This document shows positions 45,575 to 57,309 of a DNA stretch of 64,000 nt, in pieces (positions within the stretch are counted from its first letter, which is position 1; each line of letters opens with the position of its first letter). The notes under the pieces are model-generated. The model made no database searches and was not told the origin of the DNA. It worked only from the letters and a program-made list of their open reading frames with translations. This stretch comes from Branchiostoma floridae (lineage: Eukaryota > Chordata > Leptocardii > Amphioxiformes > Branchiostomatidae): NCBI RefSeq assembly GCF_000003815.2, contig NC_049988.1, forward strand, positions 2,413,662 through 2,477,661, read 5' to 3'. The position numbers and the translations under genes were made by a program.

Positions 45575-45970
45575 CGTCCCATAGCGATAACTGTAGCAGC
45601 ATCTTTTCTCCCTAAGTCAGAAACATCAAGCTTAGGCAAGCTTGACTTCACTGACTCAATAGGCGAAGCAGGGGTTACGAGGCTGCTAGGGAAATTCCCT
45701 ACCCAATTTTGGCCGTTTGATCCGCTCACATCGCACCATCGCACGTGTGGCAGGTTTTTTTACGTGCCCGGGGTGTGGCTCTCCCCAGACACGGGACCTC
45801 CATTTAACGTCCTAACCGAGGGACGGTACTCACTTTCACCTGAGTAAAGTGAGGAAAGTCGTGTTAAGTACCTTTCCCTTTTTTAAGGGCACAAGATCGG
45901 CAACACGACAGTCGGGTTTGAACCCTCAACCTCAACCAGACTCAATCACCAAGCCTCCGCCATGCCTTCC
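45575..45970 (-). mobile_element. tRNA-derived SINE, copy 2
   Basis: On the - strand it starts TGGCGGAGGCTTGG (A-box-like), then GGGTTCAAACCC (B-box) near 45920, followed by the family body GATCTTGTGCCCTT, CACTTTACTCAGGTGAAAGT, GGACGTTAAATGGAGG, CCACACCCCGGGCACGTAAA and GGGTAGGGAATTTCC. It matches copy 1 at 5975-6395 and, more distantly, 9410-9655. Confidence 0.7.
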
Positions 45971-46530
45971 TACGGGTGTACGGGAATCGTAAAAGTCCGG
46001 GAAATTGGCCTGAACAGTCATTATACTAACAGTCTATATTTCAGCCATATGGTGAGATATATTGTATTTATATTTCAGTGAAATATATTGTATTCGTAAT
46101 GTTTCTTCTCCTGTCAAATCTTCAAAACACGTTATCTCCGTCGTTCCTGAACCGAATGACACAATTTGGCACAAAAGTAGAGTGTGCCAATACCCCCAGA
46201 CGTTTTATTTTTCATTTTGTTCACATCTGCGTCGATGTAGGTTAGAGATCCAGGTAATACGATACACCAAAAAATAGTTACTCAAGCAACTGGATATGGT
46301 TTTGAAACGGTCAGACGTTTCTGAAGAGATCTGGAAGAAACAAGTCTTTTATACTCTTGATACAAGTCTTTTATAAACTATGAATGAAGACAATTCCAGT
46401 TGTCCAATAGGAAACGTTGTAAGACAATTCAGACTGAAGAAAATTTGGATTCAAAAGAAAACAAAGGTAAGCCAAAGTCAAGCTGAAGACAATTTGGATT
46501 TCAAGGGATAGCAAGGCTAAGACACAGTTA

Positions 46531-47868
46531 ATGCAAATGAGTCAATTAGCTCCTGTTGTTTTATTAACTCCTGTCAGTTTACGTCTAAAAACCTCCATCA
46601 AAGGATTCAAGGCCAACAATATCATTCGCAACGGTGTCTGTTCGCTTTTCATTTGCATACCTCCTAAGGACGCAGTCTCGGTAGTCAAGGAAGACCTGGA
46701 GGATGACAACACACTAACAGACAGAACCAAGCTATCTCCAGACCAACTGTGCAAACTGTTAGACCTTTGCCTAGGGTGTACCTATTTCACTTTCAAAGGA
46801 CAGTTCTACCAACTACTACATGGCTGTGCTATGGGATCGCCAGTGTCGCCTATTGTTGTAAACCTCTACATCGAGAAGTTTGAAGAGAAGGCTATCAGTA
46901 CTTTCAAGGACACTCCCCCACTCAACTGGTTCCGCTATGTAGATGACACTTATTGCAAGCTAAAACAGAGAGTAGCTGATGACTTCTTTGACCACATCAA
47001 CCAGGTAGATAAGAACATCAAGTTCACACAGGAGTCAAGTCATGACAACATGCTCCCCTTCTTAGATACCCAAACTATCATAGCGAAGGACGGCAGCCTT
47101 CAGTTCGAAGTGTACAGGAAACCGACGCACATGGACCAATATCTGGCCTTTGACTCTCACCACCCTTTGGAACACAAACTGGCAGTGATTAAAACCCTTT
47201 ATCACCGGGCAGACAGCATTGTTTCCTCAGACTAAGCCAAAACAGAGGAACACAAACACCTCCGAAGTGCATTGGCCAAATGTGGCTACCAAAGCTGGAC
47301 TTTCAACAAAGCACTCAAACCCTCGGACGACTCTAAGAAAACAGCCAAGTGCAAGCCATTGACTGACAGAAAGAAAGCCAACATTACCATGCCTTATGTC
47401 CAAGGAGTTTCGGAAAAACTCAGACGGATCTCCCAAAACTTTAACATCGCCACTAACTTCAAACCTCACTCACCCCTCCGACACAAACTGGTACATCCAA
47501 AAGACAGACCACAGAAAGGTACTAAGGCCAATGTAGTCTACAGGCTCAGATGTGAAGAGCCAAACTGCAAAAGCACGTACATTGGTGAGACTAGCCGGCC
47601 ACTAGAGGCAAGGAACAAAGAACATTGCACACAAAGTGCCAGCGGCTACTCCTCTGCTATTTTCAACCACCTAGAACACAACCAAGGACACTCCTTCAAA
47701 CTCCAATCCACGGACATCCTAGACCGCGAAGCCCACTGGTTTGAACGGGGAGTTAGAGAGGCCATATATGATAGAATATACAATCCCACCCTCAACAGAA
47801 AAGGGCGGCTACGTATGGAACTTTCCGGCACTTGGGACATAGCACTACCCCCCCCCCCCCCCCCCTAA
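46531..47868 (+). pseudogene. Penelope-like RT plus GIY-YIG endonuclease, broken
   Basis: One frame carries the later RT motifs (SLFICIPPKDAV, GCAMGSPVSPIVVNLYIEKF, catalytic WFRYVDDTYC, NMLPFLDT, VYRKPTHMDQYL). An in-frame TAA follows at 47233-47235. The same frame then reopens with the linker (PLRHKLVHPKD) and the GIY-YIG domain (CKSTYIGETSRPLEARNKEH, AREAHWFERGV-like REAHWFERGVREAIY). The N-terminal RT motifs are missing, so the copy is 5'-truncated and also interrupted. The C-terminus runs into a C19 tract. Not functional as read. Confidence 0.9.
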
Positions 47869-48121
47869 ACACAACATTTAGCTCCTGCAACTAAAACCAC
47901 AGGAGCTAATTGACTCATTTGCAATGACTGTGTCTTAGCCTTGCTATCCCTTGAAATCCAAATTGTCTTCAGCTTGACTTTGGCCTACCTTTGTTTTCTT
48001 TTGAATCTAAACTGTCTTCAGTCTGAATTGTCTTACAAAGGTTCCTATTGGACAACTGAAATTGTCTTCATTTATAGTTAGAGTATAAAAGACCTGTTTC
48101 TTCCAGATCTCTTCAGTGTCA

Positions 48122-48155
48122 CTGACGAAGGATAGTGGATACTATCCGAAACGTC
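48122..48155 (+). ncRNA. Hammerhead-ribozyme-like core in the Penelope 3' arm
   Basis: CTGACGA, then a hairpin pairing GGATAGT with ACTATCC, then CGAAACGTC. This follows the conserved CUGANGA - stem II - GAAA layout, and hammerhead motifs are known in Penelope-like elements. It lies about 32 nt after the TATA box of the arm. Helices I and III are not evident around this copy, so self-cleavage is uncertain. Confidence 0.5.
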
Positions 48156-48249
48156 TGACCGTTTCAAAACCATATCCAGTTGCTTGAGTAACTATTTTTT
48201 GGTGTTTTCAAATCTACCTTTAAAAGGATTTTATTGAGGTTTTTGGCAA

Positions 48250-49160
48250 TGTTCATGTATATGTTGGCTCCCTGTACCCTGGTATTACAGCCGGATGACC
48301 TAAAATTTGGTACAGAGATGCTTTGATCATATGCCTACATAGATTTAATAACAGTTTTGGCATTGGTACAAGAAAATACTTAATTTTGTGATTTTTTGCC
48401 ATTTTTTTAAAGAACTTTTTTGTTTCCTGTATCCCCGTTTCACAACAAAATGACCTAAGATTTCGTATAGAAGTGCCCTCCACATATGCGCACATGGATT
48501 CAACAACAACTAGGGCATACAGTACAACAAAATGCTTAATTTTCGATTTTTTGGCCATTTTTTAACAACCAAATGACCTGAGATTTGGTAAAGGGGTGCT
48601 CCAGATATTTATTCAAATGACCTATTTATGATTTTTGGCATAAACCACTTTAAAATGATATATTTTGTAATTTTTTGGTCATTTTTCAATGGCCAGAGAG
48701 GTCGATGACCTCAATGTCGTTGACCCCCCACCAGCAGGCTGCACGTGCACGTGCACATGTCTATATAACTTAATTAAAAACTTATTTGGCAACCATTCGT
48801 GTAGGCTGATTTTAATATTCTGAGTAGGTTACGGCAGCCAATCAGCGAGCCTGTTGTTATCTTTCTAGTCGTAATGTTGCTTCTTCTTTCTTCTTTCTTT
48901 CTCCTGTCAAATCTTCCAAACACGTTATCTTCGTCGTTCCTGAACCGAATGACTTGAAATTTGGCACAGAGTTAGAGTGGCGCAATACCCCTTGAGGTTT
49001 TTTTGGTCATTTTTGTCATACCTGCCTCTAAAATTATTTTATCGAGGTTTAAAAGTCTTTTTTTTTTTTTACCAAAACGGTATATTTTGGCCCCCTGGTC
49101 CTAGGTATTACAATTAAATGACCTGAAATTTGGTATAGATAGGCATTGGATATTTGGTAA
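48250..49160. repeat. Diverged repeat modules around an AATGACCTGAAATTTGGTA word
   Basis: The word recurs in variants at about 48293, 48448, 48575, 48948 and 49116, each followed by AGAG.TGC-like text and then T-rich stretches such as TTTTTGGCCATTTTT. The segment at 48895-49010 (TCCTGTCAAATCTTC, ACACGTTATCT, GTCGTTCCTGAACCGAATGA) is a second copy of 46100-46200. It is non-coding, probably remnants of one dispersed repeat family into which the Penelope-like element inserted. Confidence 0.55.
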
Positions 49161-49489
49161 AATGCTCAAGGTATTTTTGTTACCTAAACTACTTGATTAA
49201 TTTCAGCACTTTTATGAGGGAAATTGGTTTTTTTCTTTCTGCCTCCTGCCGTGACCTTCAGTGACCCCCCACCTGCAGGTATCAGTAGGAGTTAATTGAA
49301 TCAATGACCTAGCCAATCAGCGAATTAATATTCATAAGCGGGACCTCATGATCCCGTATATAGCAGTGTTCTCTCTAAGATTTTTTCACAGCGTAGGGGC
49401 AGGGGTCCGAGAGCCGCTGAAGGCCCCCGGCGGGGTCCAGGGGAAAGCTCTCACTGGAAAAAATGGGTTCAAATGCAGTCAAATCCGGG

Positions 49490-50110
49490 CCGTTATCTTT
49501 CCGTATCCTTGAAGGATACGATCGTTTACGGACAGATGCGAGCGGAATCTGTTACGGATCCGAAATTTCGGATTTTCTCGAATCCGGACTAATTAAACAC
49601 GGAAAAATACGAAATCCGTATTTTTGGCAAATACGGTAGTGGATCCCATTGGTATTTTTTCGTATCCTTACCGCGGAGAACACGTCGAAACGTCGGTATT
49701 TTTCCGTATACTAACCAAATCCCAAACGTATTTGCTACGTATACGTAGATACGAAATTCGGACTTTCTCGGATTCTAACCAAATCCGAAAGCTGTATCCG
49801 CCCGTATTTTGGATACGTTTATGCAGATACGAAATGCGGATTTTCCCGGATCCTAACCAAATCCGAAAGCTGTATCCGCCCGTATTTTGGATACGTTTAT
49901 GCAGATACGAACTGCGGATTTTCCCGGATCCTAACCAAATCCTAAAGCTGTATCCCCCGTATTTTGTCTAAGTTTAGATAGTACATACCTACGGAACAAT
50001 TCAGATTTCGGATTTTCTTGAATGGGATCCAAGAAAAGTATACGTAGCAAATAAGTGGGGATACAGGTTTCGCATTTGGTTGGATCGGAAATATCCATGT
50101 ACTCTTATAT
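49490..50110. repeat. 78-bp tandem repeat inside GGATACG-rich inverted-repeat DNA
   Basis: A 78-bp unit (GCAGATACGAAATGCGGATT..CCGAAAGCTGTATCCGCCCG) starts near 49745, 49823 and 49901. Flanking words such as AAATACGG, CGTATCC and CTACGTATACGTAG recur in both orientations, and the right side (TATACGTAGCAAATA..GG) inverts the left (TATTTGCTACGTATACG, 49729). It is compositionally like the ends of the 51050-53785 element, so probably a relative. The open frame through it is a repeat artefact. Confidence 0.6.
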
Positions 50111-51049
50111 CCAGGTATATAATTTTGCGGCCTTTTATTCAAAACTTGTAGTTAACGTCGATGGCATTGGGATCAATCGCAGTGACTGTGCAATTTCAAA
50201 ATGATTCACGATTCTGTGCTGTGTCCAACCAATTGGTCCAACTCAGACCCCATTGTCCAGCGACACTCCGGGGCCGGGACCAGGGGTAGTTATTAAAAAG
50301 AGCACACGGTTCCAACAGGCTACGGAAGGAGGAATAATCCGCTGAGATTTGCGCAGTCCGATCCATATGACTTGTGTTGGATAGGTCGCAAAGTTTGTTC
50401 ACCTTGCAATCTCGGCTCAAAGTGAATTTACCATTCCGTGACCTTGCACAAATCTCCAACATAATCCGCCTCATCAACTTTGTACAGAATCCAGGCATCC
50501 TAGCGCATATAGCTTGGCGTTCTTTGGGTCGGCGGGGTCCCAGCTGGAAAGCAAAGTCCCGACCAGAACTTCAGAGGTAAAACAGGTCCAAACTTTCTCC
50601 ATTTCTTCTCCTCTCGCAACAGAGGCCCGGAAAATGCTTGCTTCGTCTCGCATAACGGTACATTTGAAATCCCCAGACTTGCCTGTCATTGGGTACTCCC
50701 TGTCACATGACTCTCATCTGGCCCGAACGGAGACCTGCCCCCCGTTGGTGCTGATTGCTTGTTTACCAATTAACACCGAATAAATTTACATTTAAAAAGC
50801 ACAGTGGCTGTGACACGCATTTGACCCGGACAAAACACATGAAACAAGCAACAAGTTACTATTATTTTACCAGATCGACGCTGAATGGCCGGGAGAAGTG
50901 TATTAAACCGTTCGATAGGCGCAGGCAGAATTTCTGTTAGGACGCCTTTCTAAAGATTCTACTTGTCACTTGTAGCTTTAATACAATTAAACAATCGAAT
51001 CCTGTGTATTTTGTTATATTTCATTTAGCCATTTATAGCCTTTCTACAG
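50111..51049. other. No gene recognised
   Basis: Between two repeat elements. Short open frames (under 100 codons) show no family signature. An 89-codon frame on + at 50514-50783 is unsupported. Confidence 0.45.
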
Positions 51050-51265
51050 CGTACGGATGGGTACGGATCCCGGCAGATACCAAGGTATCCGTCAAATCTC
51101 TCAAATGTGGATGCGGAAGATTCCGAACAAATACGAACGAATCCCAGATTCTAAAGGATACGCCAAAGTACCGAAAAGATGCGACACTGTATCTGCTGGA
51201 ATTATAACACACAAGGAATACGCTGTCGTACATACATGGATCCCTGGCTGTCAACGAACATGGAA

Positions 51266-53036
51266 ATGCTCTTTTTGGGTCAGGAGAGCAAATTAATAGT
51301 TTTCAACAAACAAGGTGTATGTCTGATGTCGAGGAACCGTTCCGCATGCAATTAAGTTGGTTTCGAGGAAATCGGACATTGTTTCGCGAAACCTGAATTT
51401 TTTGTGAAAAATGCTCTTTTTGGCTCAGCAGAGGAAATTACCATTTGTCGACAAAAAATTTGTATGTCTGATGTCGAGGAACCATTCCGCATGCAATAAA
51501 GTTGGTTTCGAGGAAATCGGACATTGTTTCGCGAAACCTGAATTTTTTGTGAAAAATGCTCTTTTTGGCTCAGCAGAGGAAATTACCATTTGTCGACAAA
51601 AAATGTGTATGTCTGATGTCGAGGAATCGTTCCGCATGCAATAAAGTTGGTACGGAGAAAATCATACATCGTTTCGCGAAACCTGTACTTTTTGTGAAAA
51701 ATGCTCTTTTTGGCTCAGCAGAGCAAATTACCATTTTTCGACAAAAAATGTGTATGTCTGGTGTCGAGGAACCGTTCCGCATGCAATAAAGTTGGTTTCG
51801 AGGAAATCGGACATTGTTTCGCGAAACCTGAATTTTTTGAGAAAAATGCTCTTTTTGGCTCAGCAGAGGAAATTACCATTTGTCGACAAAAAATGTGTAT
51901 GTCTGATGTCGAGGAACCATTCCGCATGCAATGAAGTTGGTTTCGAGGAAATCGGACATTGTTTCGCGAAACCTGAATTTTTTGTGAAAAATGCTCTTTT
52001 TGGCTCAGCAGAGGAAATTACCATTTGTCGACAAAAAATGTGTATGTCTGATGTCGAGGAACCATTCCGCATGCAATTAAGTTGGTTTCGAGGAAATCGG
52101 ACATTGTTTCGCGAACCCTGTATTTTTTGTGAAAAATGCTCTTTTTGGCTCAGGAGAGCAAATTACCATTTTTCGGCAAAAAATATGTATGTCTGGTGTC
52201 GAGGAATCGTTCCGCATGCAATAAAGTTGGTACGGAGAAAATCATACATCGTTTCGCGAAACCTGTACTTTTTGTGAAAAATGCTCTTTTTGGCTCAGCA
52301 GAGCAAATTACCATTTTTCGACAAAAAATGTGTATGTCTGGTGTCGAGGAACCGTTCCGCATGCAATAAAGTTGGTTTCGAGGAAATCGGACATTGTTTC
52401 GCGAAACCTGAATTTTTTGAGAAAAATGCTCTTTTTGGCTCAGTAGAGCAAATTACCATTTTTCGACAAAAAATGTGTATGTCTGATGTTGAGGAATCGT
52501 TCCGCATGCAATGAAGTGGGTTCCGACAAAATCGGACATCGTTTCACGAAACCTGCATTTTTTGTGAAAAAATGCTCTTTTTGGCTCAGGAGAGCAAATT
52601 ACCATTTTNNNNNNNNNNNNNNNNNNNNNNNNNNNNNNNNNNNNNNNNNNNNNNNNNNNNNNNNNNNNNNNNNNNNNNNNNNNNNNNNNNNNNNNNNNNN
52701 NNNNNNNNACCATTCCGCATCCAATAAAGTTGGTTCCGAGGAAATCGGACATTGTTTCGCGAAACCTGAATTTTTTGTGAAAAATGCTCTTTTTGGCTCG
52801 GGGGAGCAAATTACCATTTTTCGACAAACAAGGTGTATGTCTGATGTCGAGGAATTTTTCCGCATGCAATAAAGTTGGTTCCGAGGAAATCGGACATTGT
52901 TTCGCGAAACCTGTATTTTTTGTGAAAAATGCTCTTTTTGGCTCAAGAGAGCAAATTACTATTTTTCGACAAACAATGTGTATGTCTGATCGGAAATCGG
53001 ACTTCTTTTCGGGAAACCTGTACTTTTTGTGAAAAA
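51266..53036. repeat. 145-bp satellite with a four-monomer higher-order period
   Basis: Monomers begin (ATG of AAATGCTCTTTTTGG) at 51266, 51411, 51556, 51701, 51846, 51991, 52136, 52281, 52426, 52572, then after a gap 52784 and 52929. Each carries CCGCATGCAAT and TTTCGCGAAA. A variant monomer (TACGGAGAAAATCATACATC) occurs at 51651 and 52231, exactly 580 bp (4 x 145) apart, with the same neighbours. The many 70-77-codon frames here are repeat artefacts. Confidence 0.95.
52609..52708. other. Assembly gap of exactly 100 N
   Basis: It lies within the 145-bp satellite. The monomer phase across it does not match a 100-bp gap (212 bp between starts 52572 and 52784), so the real missing length differs. 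Confidence 0.95.
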
Positions 53037-53039
53037 TGA

Positions 53040-53440
53040 GAGGTGGGGGTAACAAATCCATAGAAAATACGAAATGGTATTTCCTAGGATCCGTCTGCCG
53101 TGAGGTGGGGCAACGAATCCATAGAAAATACGGAAAGGGTATTTCCTATGATCCGTCTGCTGTGAGGTGGGCAACGAATCCATAGAAAATACGGAAAAGG
53201 ATTTGCTAGGATCCATCTGCCGTGAGGTGGGGCAACGTATTCGTAGAAAATACGGGAAAAGGATTTGCTAGGATCCATAGATTGACCCTGGACATTTCTG
53301 TCGCGAAGTGGGCCATCTGAACCATAGAAAATACAGAAAAGAGATTCGTTAGGATCTGCAGATTATCCTTGATGCCTTTTTGCCGTGAAATGGGCCAGCG
53401 GATCCATAGAAATACGGAATAGGGATCTTCTAGTATTTGT
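53040..53440. repeat. About 60-bp tandem repeat
   Basis: Units begin GAGGTGGGG at 53040, 53102, 53164 and 53223 and then diverge (GAAGTGGGCC near 53305, GAAATGGGCC near 53387). Each contains ATCCATAGAAAATACGGAAA and TAGGATCC. It lies at the right inner flank of the fold-back-like element. Confidence 0.85.
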
Positions 53441-54330
53441 GTATTTTCAGAACGTACTTTTATCGAAGAGTGGGCCCGCCGATGGGTAAAATGTTTTTAT
53501 GACGCAAAAGGAAACTCAAGACCAGATTGAACATTGCAGATTTCCAAATTGAAGGATTCGAGCAAATGACATTTTCGTATTTGTTAACAGTAAGGGATCC
53601 AACTGTATACGACATAGTATCTCTTCGTATTTTTCATCCTAGCGGATACAGTATCGTATCTGTTCAGTGTTTTGTCGTATCCTATTAGAATCTGTGATTC
53701 GTTCGAATTTGTTCGTATTCTTCCGCATCCGCACCTAACGAATACCGCGGTATATGCCCGCATCCGTATCCATTTTGTCCAGTGTCTTGCATTTTAGGCT
53801 ATTCAGAGGAATTATTGTATCAGTTTTTAGGACATATCTATGATAATTGCAGCAGTAACTTAACTGCTCTTCAGGAGTTTAACGTAACAATTTTTCAGGT
53901 AAAACCGTCAAAAACAACTAAAAACTCATAAAAACAAACTTTACTCAGTTCAACAGTACTTATAACTTTTATCTGGTTTGCTATCCATAGTTGAAACGCT
54001 AGCGATAGTATTTTCGATGCGCTGTTAGCTCCGTGTGACTGTTTCTGACGGTCTTTCGAGTATATCCCAACGTTAGGGGTTATATTTTAACTCAAGTCAC
54101 CGCGTCGCTGTCAGACGAAATTCCAACGCTTGGACACAGATATGTTTTCAGAAAAATCACCGGCGAAACCGCTGTTCCGCGTCAAGTATAATTTAATAAA
54201 TATGTTGTCTAAGCACCGCTGTGGGAAAGTCCGATGTAACATTATACGTAATATTATCTAGCATGAATTTCGCTGTCGACTGGCACACGGCATCTGAAAC
54301 TCCCGCGTTTGAAAGTTTGATTGATAGCCG

Positions 54331-54514
54331 GCGTAATCTCCAAGCAGATCCTAGGGTAGCATAAGATAGTATCAAAAGCTGGTAGAGGAGTGAAGCCGGC
54401 TTAGGAGTGTGTTTCGCTACCGCTACATGACAAATGTACACCTCTTGGCTGACAACACTCTTTGGCCAGTTAAGTACTATCTTATGCCATCGTAGGATCT
54501 GCTTGGAGATTAAG
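54331..54514. mobile_element. MITE-like inverted repeat
   Basis: TAATCTCCAAGCAGATCCTA..ATAAGATAGTA at the left is inverted by TACTATCTTAT..TAGGATCTGCTTGGAGATTA at the right, arms about 38 bp and loop about 110 bp. There is no coding capacity. A single copy is seen in the window. Confidence 0.7.
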
Positions 54515-57100
54515 CAAACGGCCTTTGATGAAGTCGGCGCAAGGTGCCACAAAGTATATAGTGCCCTAGCAACAGTGCCCTGGCAACAAGTTTATAAGTG
54601 GAAAGAACGATTCTTTTGTCATCAATATTTTTCTTCAGAATTTGGTGAACTGTAAATCGAAACAATTGGCTTACCTGTGCAATGTTTATATGAAAAAAGA
54701 TTAGTGGGTACTGAAATCATGTGTAACTTGCTCTTAGTCAATAGATCAGCATTTCTCTATAGTGGCCACCTGTCTATAGTGGCCACATTTCCCTCACTGG
54801 ACTGGAAAAAAAGAGCTCCAGAGCAAATGTAGGTGTTTCTAGTGTTGTTGTTGTTTGACGTAAAATTTAAACCTTCCAATTGTAAGTAACTTTACACTGC
54901 CAGAGTTTCAGCCCAATAAAATTATATCAGTGCCAGGGTATGACCACTGACCACCGAAAAGAAACCCTCCAACAACACTTCCGGGTCTCGCACGCTACGC
55001 GCACGAAATTGTTACACGGAGACAATATTAGGCCCGATAGCTGATCGCATACAAAGTAAAACAGTTTAACAGTGGTATACAGAATTACAATGTATATAGA
55101 TAAAGCCACATCAAGTTAAGTTGTTGGTCCTGGGTTTTTCAGGAAAAATATGAAGCGACAGGGTGGTAAAATTCCTTTAAAAGATTGAAGTTTTCAGCTT
55201 GAAATAAAACAAACTCCACTACTGTACAGTACCTGCACCTGCTTGATAATTATTAAAACTTGAAATAACTTTCACTGCAAAAGTAAATGTACCAAGGACC
55301 TTATAACAGTACTTAGACCTAGTTATCGTACTGGAAATTGTTGAATGGCTTCATGTAATTTCATGATGAAAATTTTCTGAAAGGAAGATTTGGTGATTTT
55401 TTTTTTCCTATAAATAAATAGGAAATAGAAAAAAAATAGGATCTGACGATTCCTATACCCAATTGGTTATGCATAGAAGCTCCTGCGGAAGAGAACATTC
55501 TTCCATATGGACCCGGTGCATATTGGGCAAGCTCCGTTTTTACCTGAAATCAATTCACAATATTAGTTCAATTTTTTGAGAGAAATTACTGTTAAAATGT
55601 TCCATTTTCGCGCAGGGGTGATTTGGAACAGTTAAGTGTTGGATGGGAAGGCGTATGGCTGAAATATGCTGTATTTGCTCTCAAGCAAATGTCGGCATTT
55701 CTAGTGTATATTACCCTCGTCAAGAAGGTCATATTTTGGGTAGCGTTTGTATGTTTGTATGTATGTCCATATGTGTGTAGAAGATCAGTATAACTCGAGA
55801 ATGCTTGAATGGAGTGTATTGATATGAGGTATTCCTGGAAACGATTAGATTTCGGGCAAAGTATGCAAATCAGAAAATAAGTTGTAAATTAACGAGGAAA
55901 TTGTCTAAACCAGCTCGGGTCCGTTATAGGACTATTTTAAAATGTGACATTTGTAACTTAGAAAGAGAAGCAATAAAATATTAAACTGACGCAAATAGAT
56001 ACCTAATTAACATAATTAAAAATTCTATAATCACATTGTGGTAAATGACGGGGATTTTTCACTTGTGGCATTTTGAAGCTACGTACAGGTGAACAATATT
56101 AAGAAAATATTTTGCAAATGAGGAACCTATTTGTATTAATTTGCAAAAAAATGCTATAGCCTTTTCCTGAAGAAAGATTGTGTATATCTGTTATTTTTGT
56201 AAAGGAGATATGTATATGATTTATGAAAATGATGACCTTACTTGCATAATTATTGAAAAAATACATATAACACCAGTCGTGATGGTCGAAATCATTTGGC
56301 GAAGGTGTGGGGTCGTAGAACTCTAGTTTTTTATTGTAAATGTAAAGAAATCTAATTTATTGAAACAGCGTTCGCTGAAAACAAAGTTCCTTTTACATCG
56401 ACCCTTGAGTTTCACCAATTCAGACGTTTATCATATCCAAATGAAGTTTCAGATATACTCTGTTTCACTGGACAAAGATAATATGTTGGACTTACATCCA
56501 GATTTCTTTAAAAGACGATTAAATGAAAATGTGAACAGAAATCACCGTCAAACACAAAACATAGACGGGGGGATTTCGTGCTTCTAACGTCACGTCCACA
56601 GTTCAGCAAGCTGCTGTAGATAGGTTCATTCCGTAAACAAGGCTGATGGATGTCAGTTGACAATTTTGGGAAAACGTCGCAACAATGCTCGTGTTGGTTG
56701 GATAAATTTCTACTAATTTGATTGTAATGCCAGGGAACGGGAGGCCGAAATTTTAGAGTCTTGGTCTGAAAAAAAAAGGAAAACGTAGCTAAATCATTCT
56801 AAAGCCATTAAACAGACCCCCCCCCCCTAAAAAAAAGACAGCATAGTGCTGCAAAACACGCAGCAGAGAATACGAGACAACTGATAATGACAACACAGGA
56901 AAAGAATCTAATACGACTAATGTCATCTTTGTCGTCCCCTCGATGTTCCTATACTGACTAACACCTGATAGAGTTGCCACAGAATGTGAACAACGTCTTA
57001 CAAGCTCTCACTCAAGAGCTAGCCTCGGTACACGATGTCAATTCGACAACCTTGTTGTGTGTTGAGTGGATCTGATGGCTATTTTACCAGTTAATGCGAA
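54515..57100. other. No gene recognised
   Basis: AT-rich sequence with short frames only. A small direct repeat CTATAGTGGCCAC occurs twice at 54757-54787, and a C9 run lies near 56819. Text around 55780-55880 (CTCGAGAATGCTTGAATGGA) looks like a dispersed repeat fragment, but no partner is in the window. Confidence 0.45.
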
Positions 57101-57270
57101 GCGTCCCCACGCCAGACCCCTGGGGTGGTGGAATGTCCCAGATATGGTACCAGCTAATTTGAATGCAAGGCGTCCCCACGCCAGACACCTGGGGTGGTGG
57201 TGTGTCCCAGATATGGTACCAGCTAATTTGAATGCATAGCGTCCCCACGCCAGACCCCTGGGGTGGATGG
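57101..57270. repeat. 69-bp tandem repeat, about 2.4 copies
   Basis: Units start GCGTCCCCACGCCAGAC at 57101, 57170 and 57239 and include CTGGGGTGG and TCCCAGATATGGTACCAGCT. The length is a multiple of three, so a 23-residue repeat appears in one - strand frame, but no gene context supports coding. Confidence 0.9.
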
Positions 57271-57309
57271 GGAGAGGAGAGAGCAGGTTTAAGTAGGTCA
57301 GGGAGTCTG

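Larger units (their letters stand above)
46262..48212 (+). mobile_element. Penelope-like retroelement with inverted flanking repeats
   Basis: A 5'-truncated Penelope-like coding region (46531-47868) lies between long inverted arms: 46262-46560 reads as the reverse complement of 47875-48212. Shared words include AGTTACTCAAGCAACTGGAT and CTGAAGACAATTTGGATTTC. The 3' arm carries TATAAAA at 48084-48090 and a hammerhead-like core at 48122-48155. Inverted pseudo-LTR pieces at the 5' end are typical for this class. It is inserted into older repeat DNA whose text reappears at 48895-49010. Confidence 0.85.
51050..53785. mobile_element. Fold-back-like element enclosing satellite DNA
   Basis: The left end 51050-51240 is the reverse complement of 53590-53780. 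Shared text includes GGATGCGGAAGA, CGAACAAAT.CGAACGAATC, CAGATTCTAA.AGGATACG and ACTGTATC.GCT. The interior is a 145-bp satellite (51266-53030) and a 60-bp array (53040-53440). Long inverted ends with tandem-repeat interiors are typical of fold-back DNA transposons. No transposase is present. Exact ends and target-site duplication are not resolved. Confidence 0.65.

Noticed and set aside
49624-49971. 115-residue repeat protein
   Set aside because: A 78-bp tandem repeat within inverted-repeat transposon DNA explains the open frame.
51411-52514. Family of tandem 70-77-residue Cys-containing peptides on both strands
   Set aside because: The 145-bp unit is not a multiple of three, so frames break at every monomer; no start, splice or signal context is shared.
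51266-53036. CRISPR-like array
   Set aside because: Whole 145-bp units repeat without unique spacers, and the genome is clearly eukaryotic.
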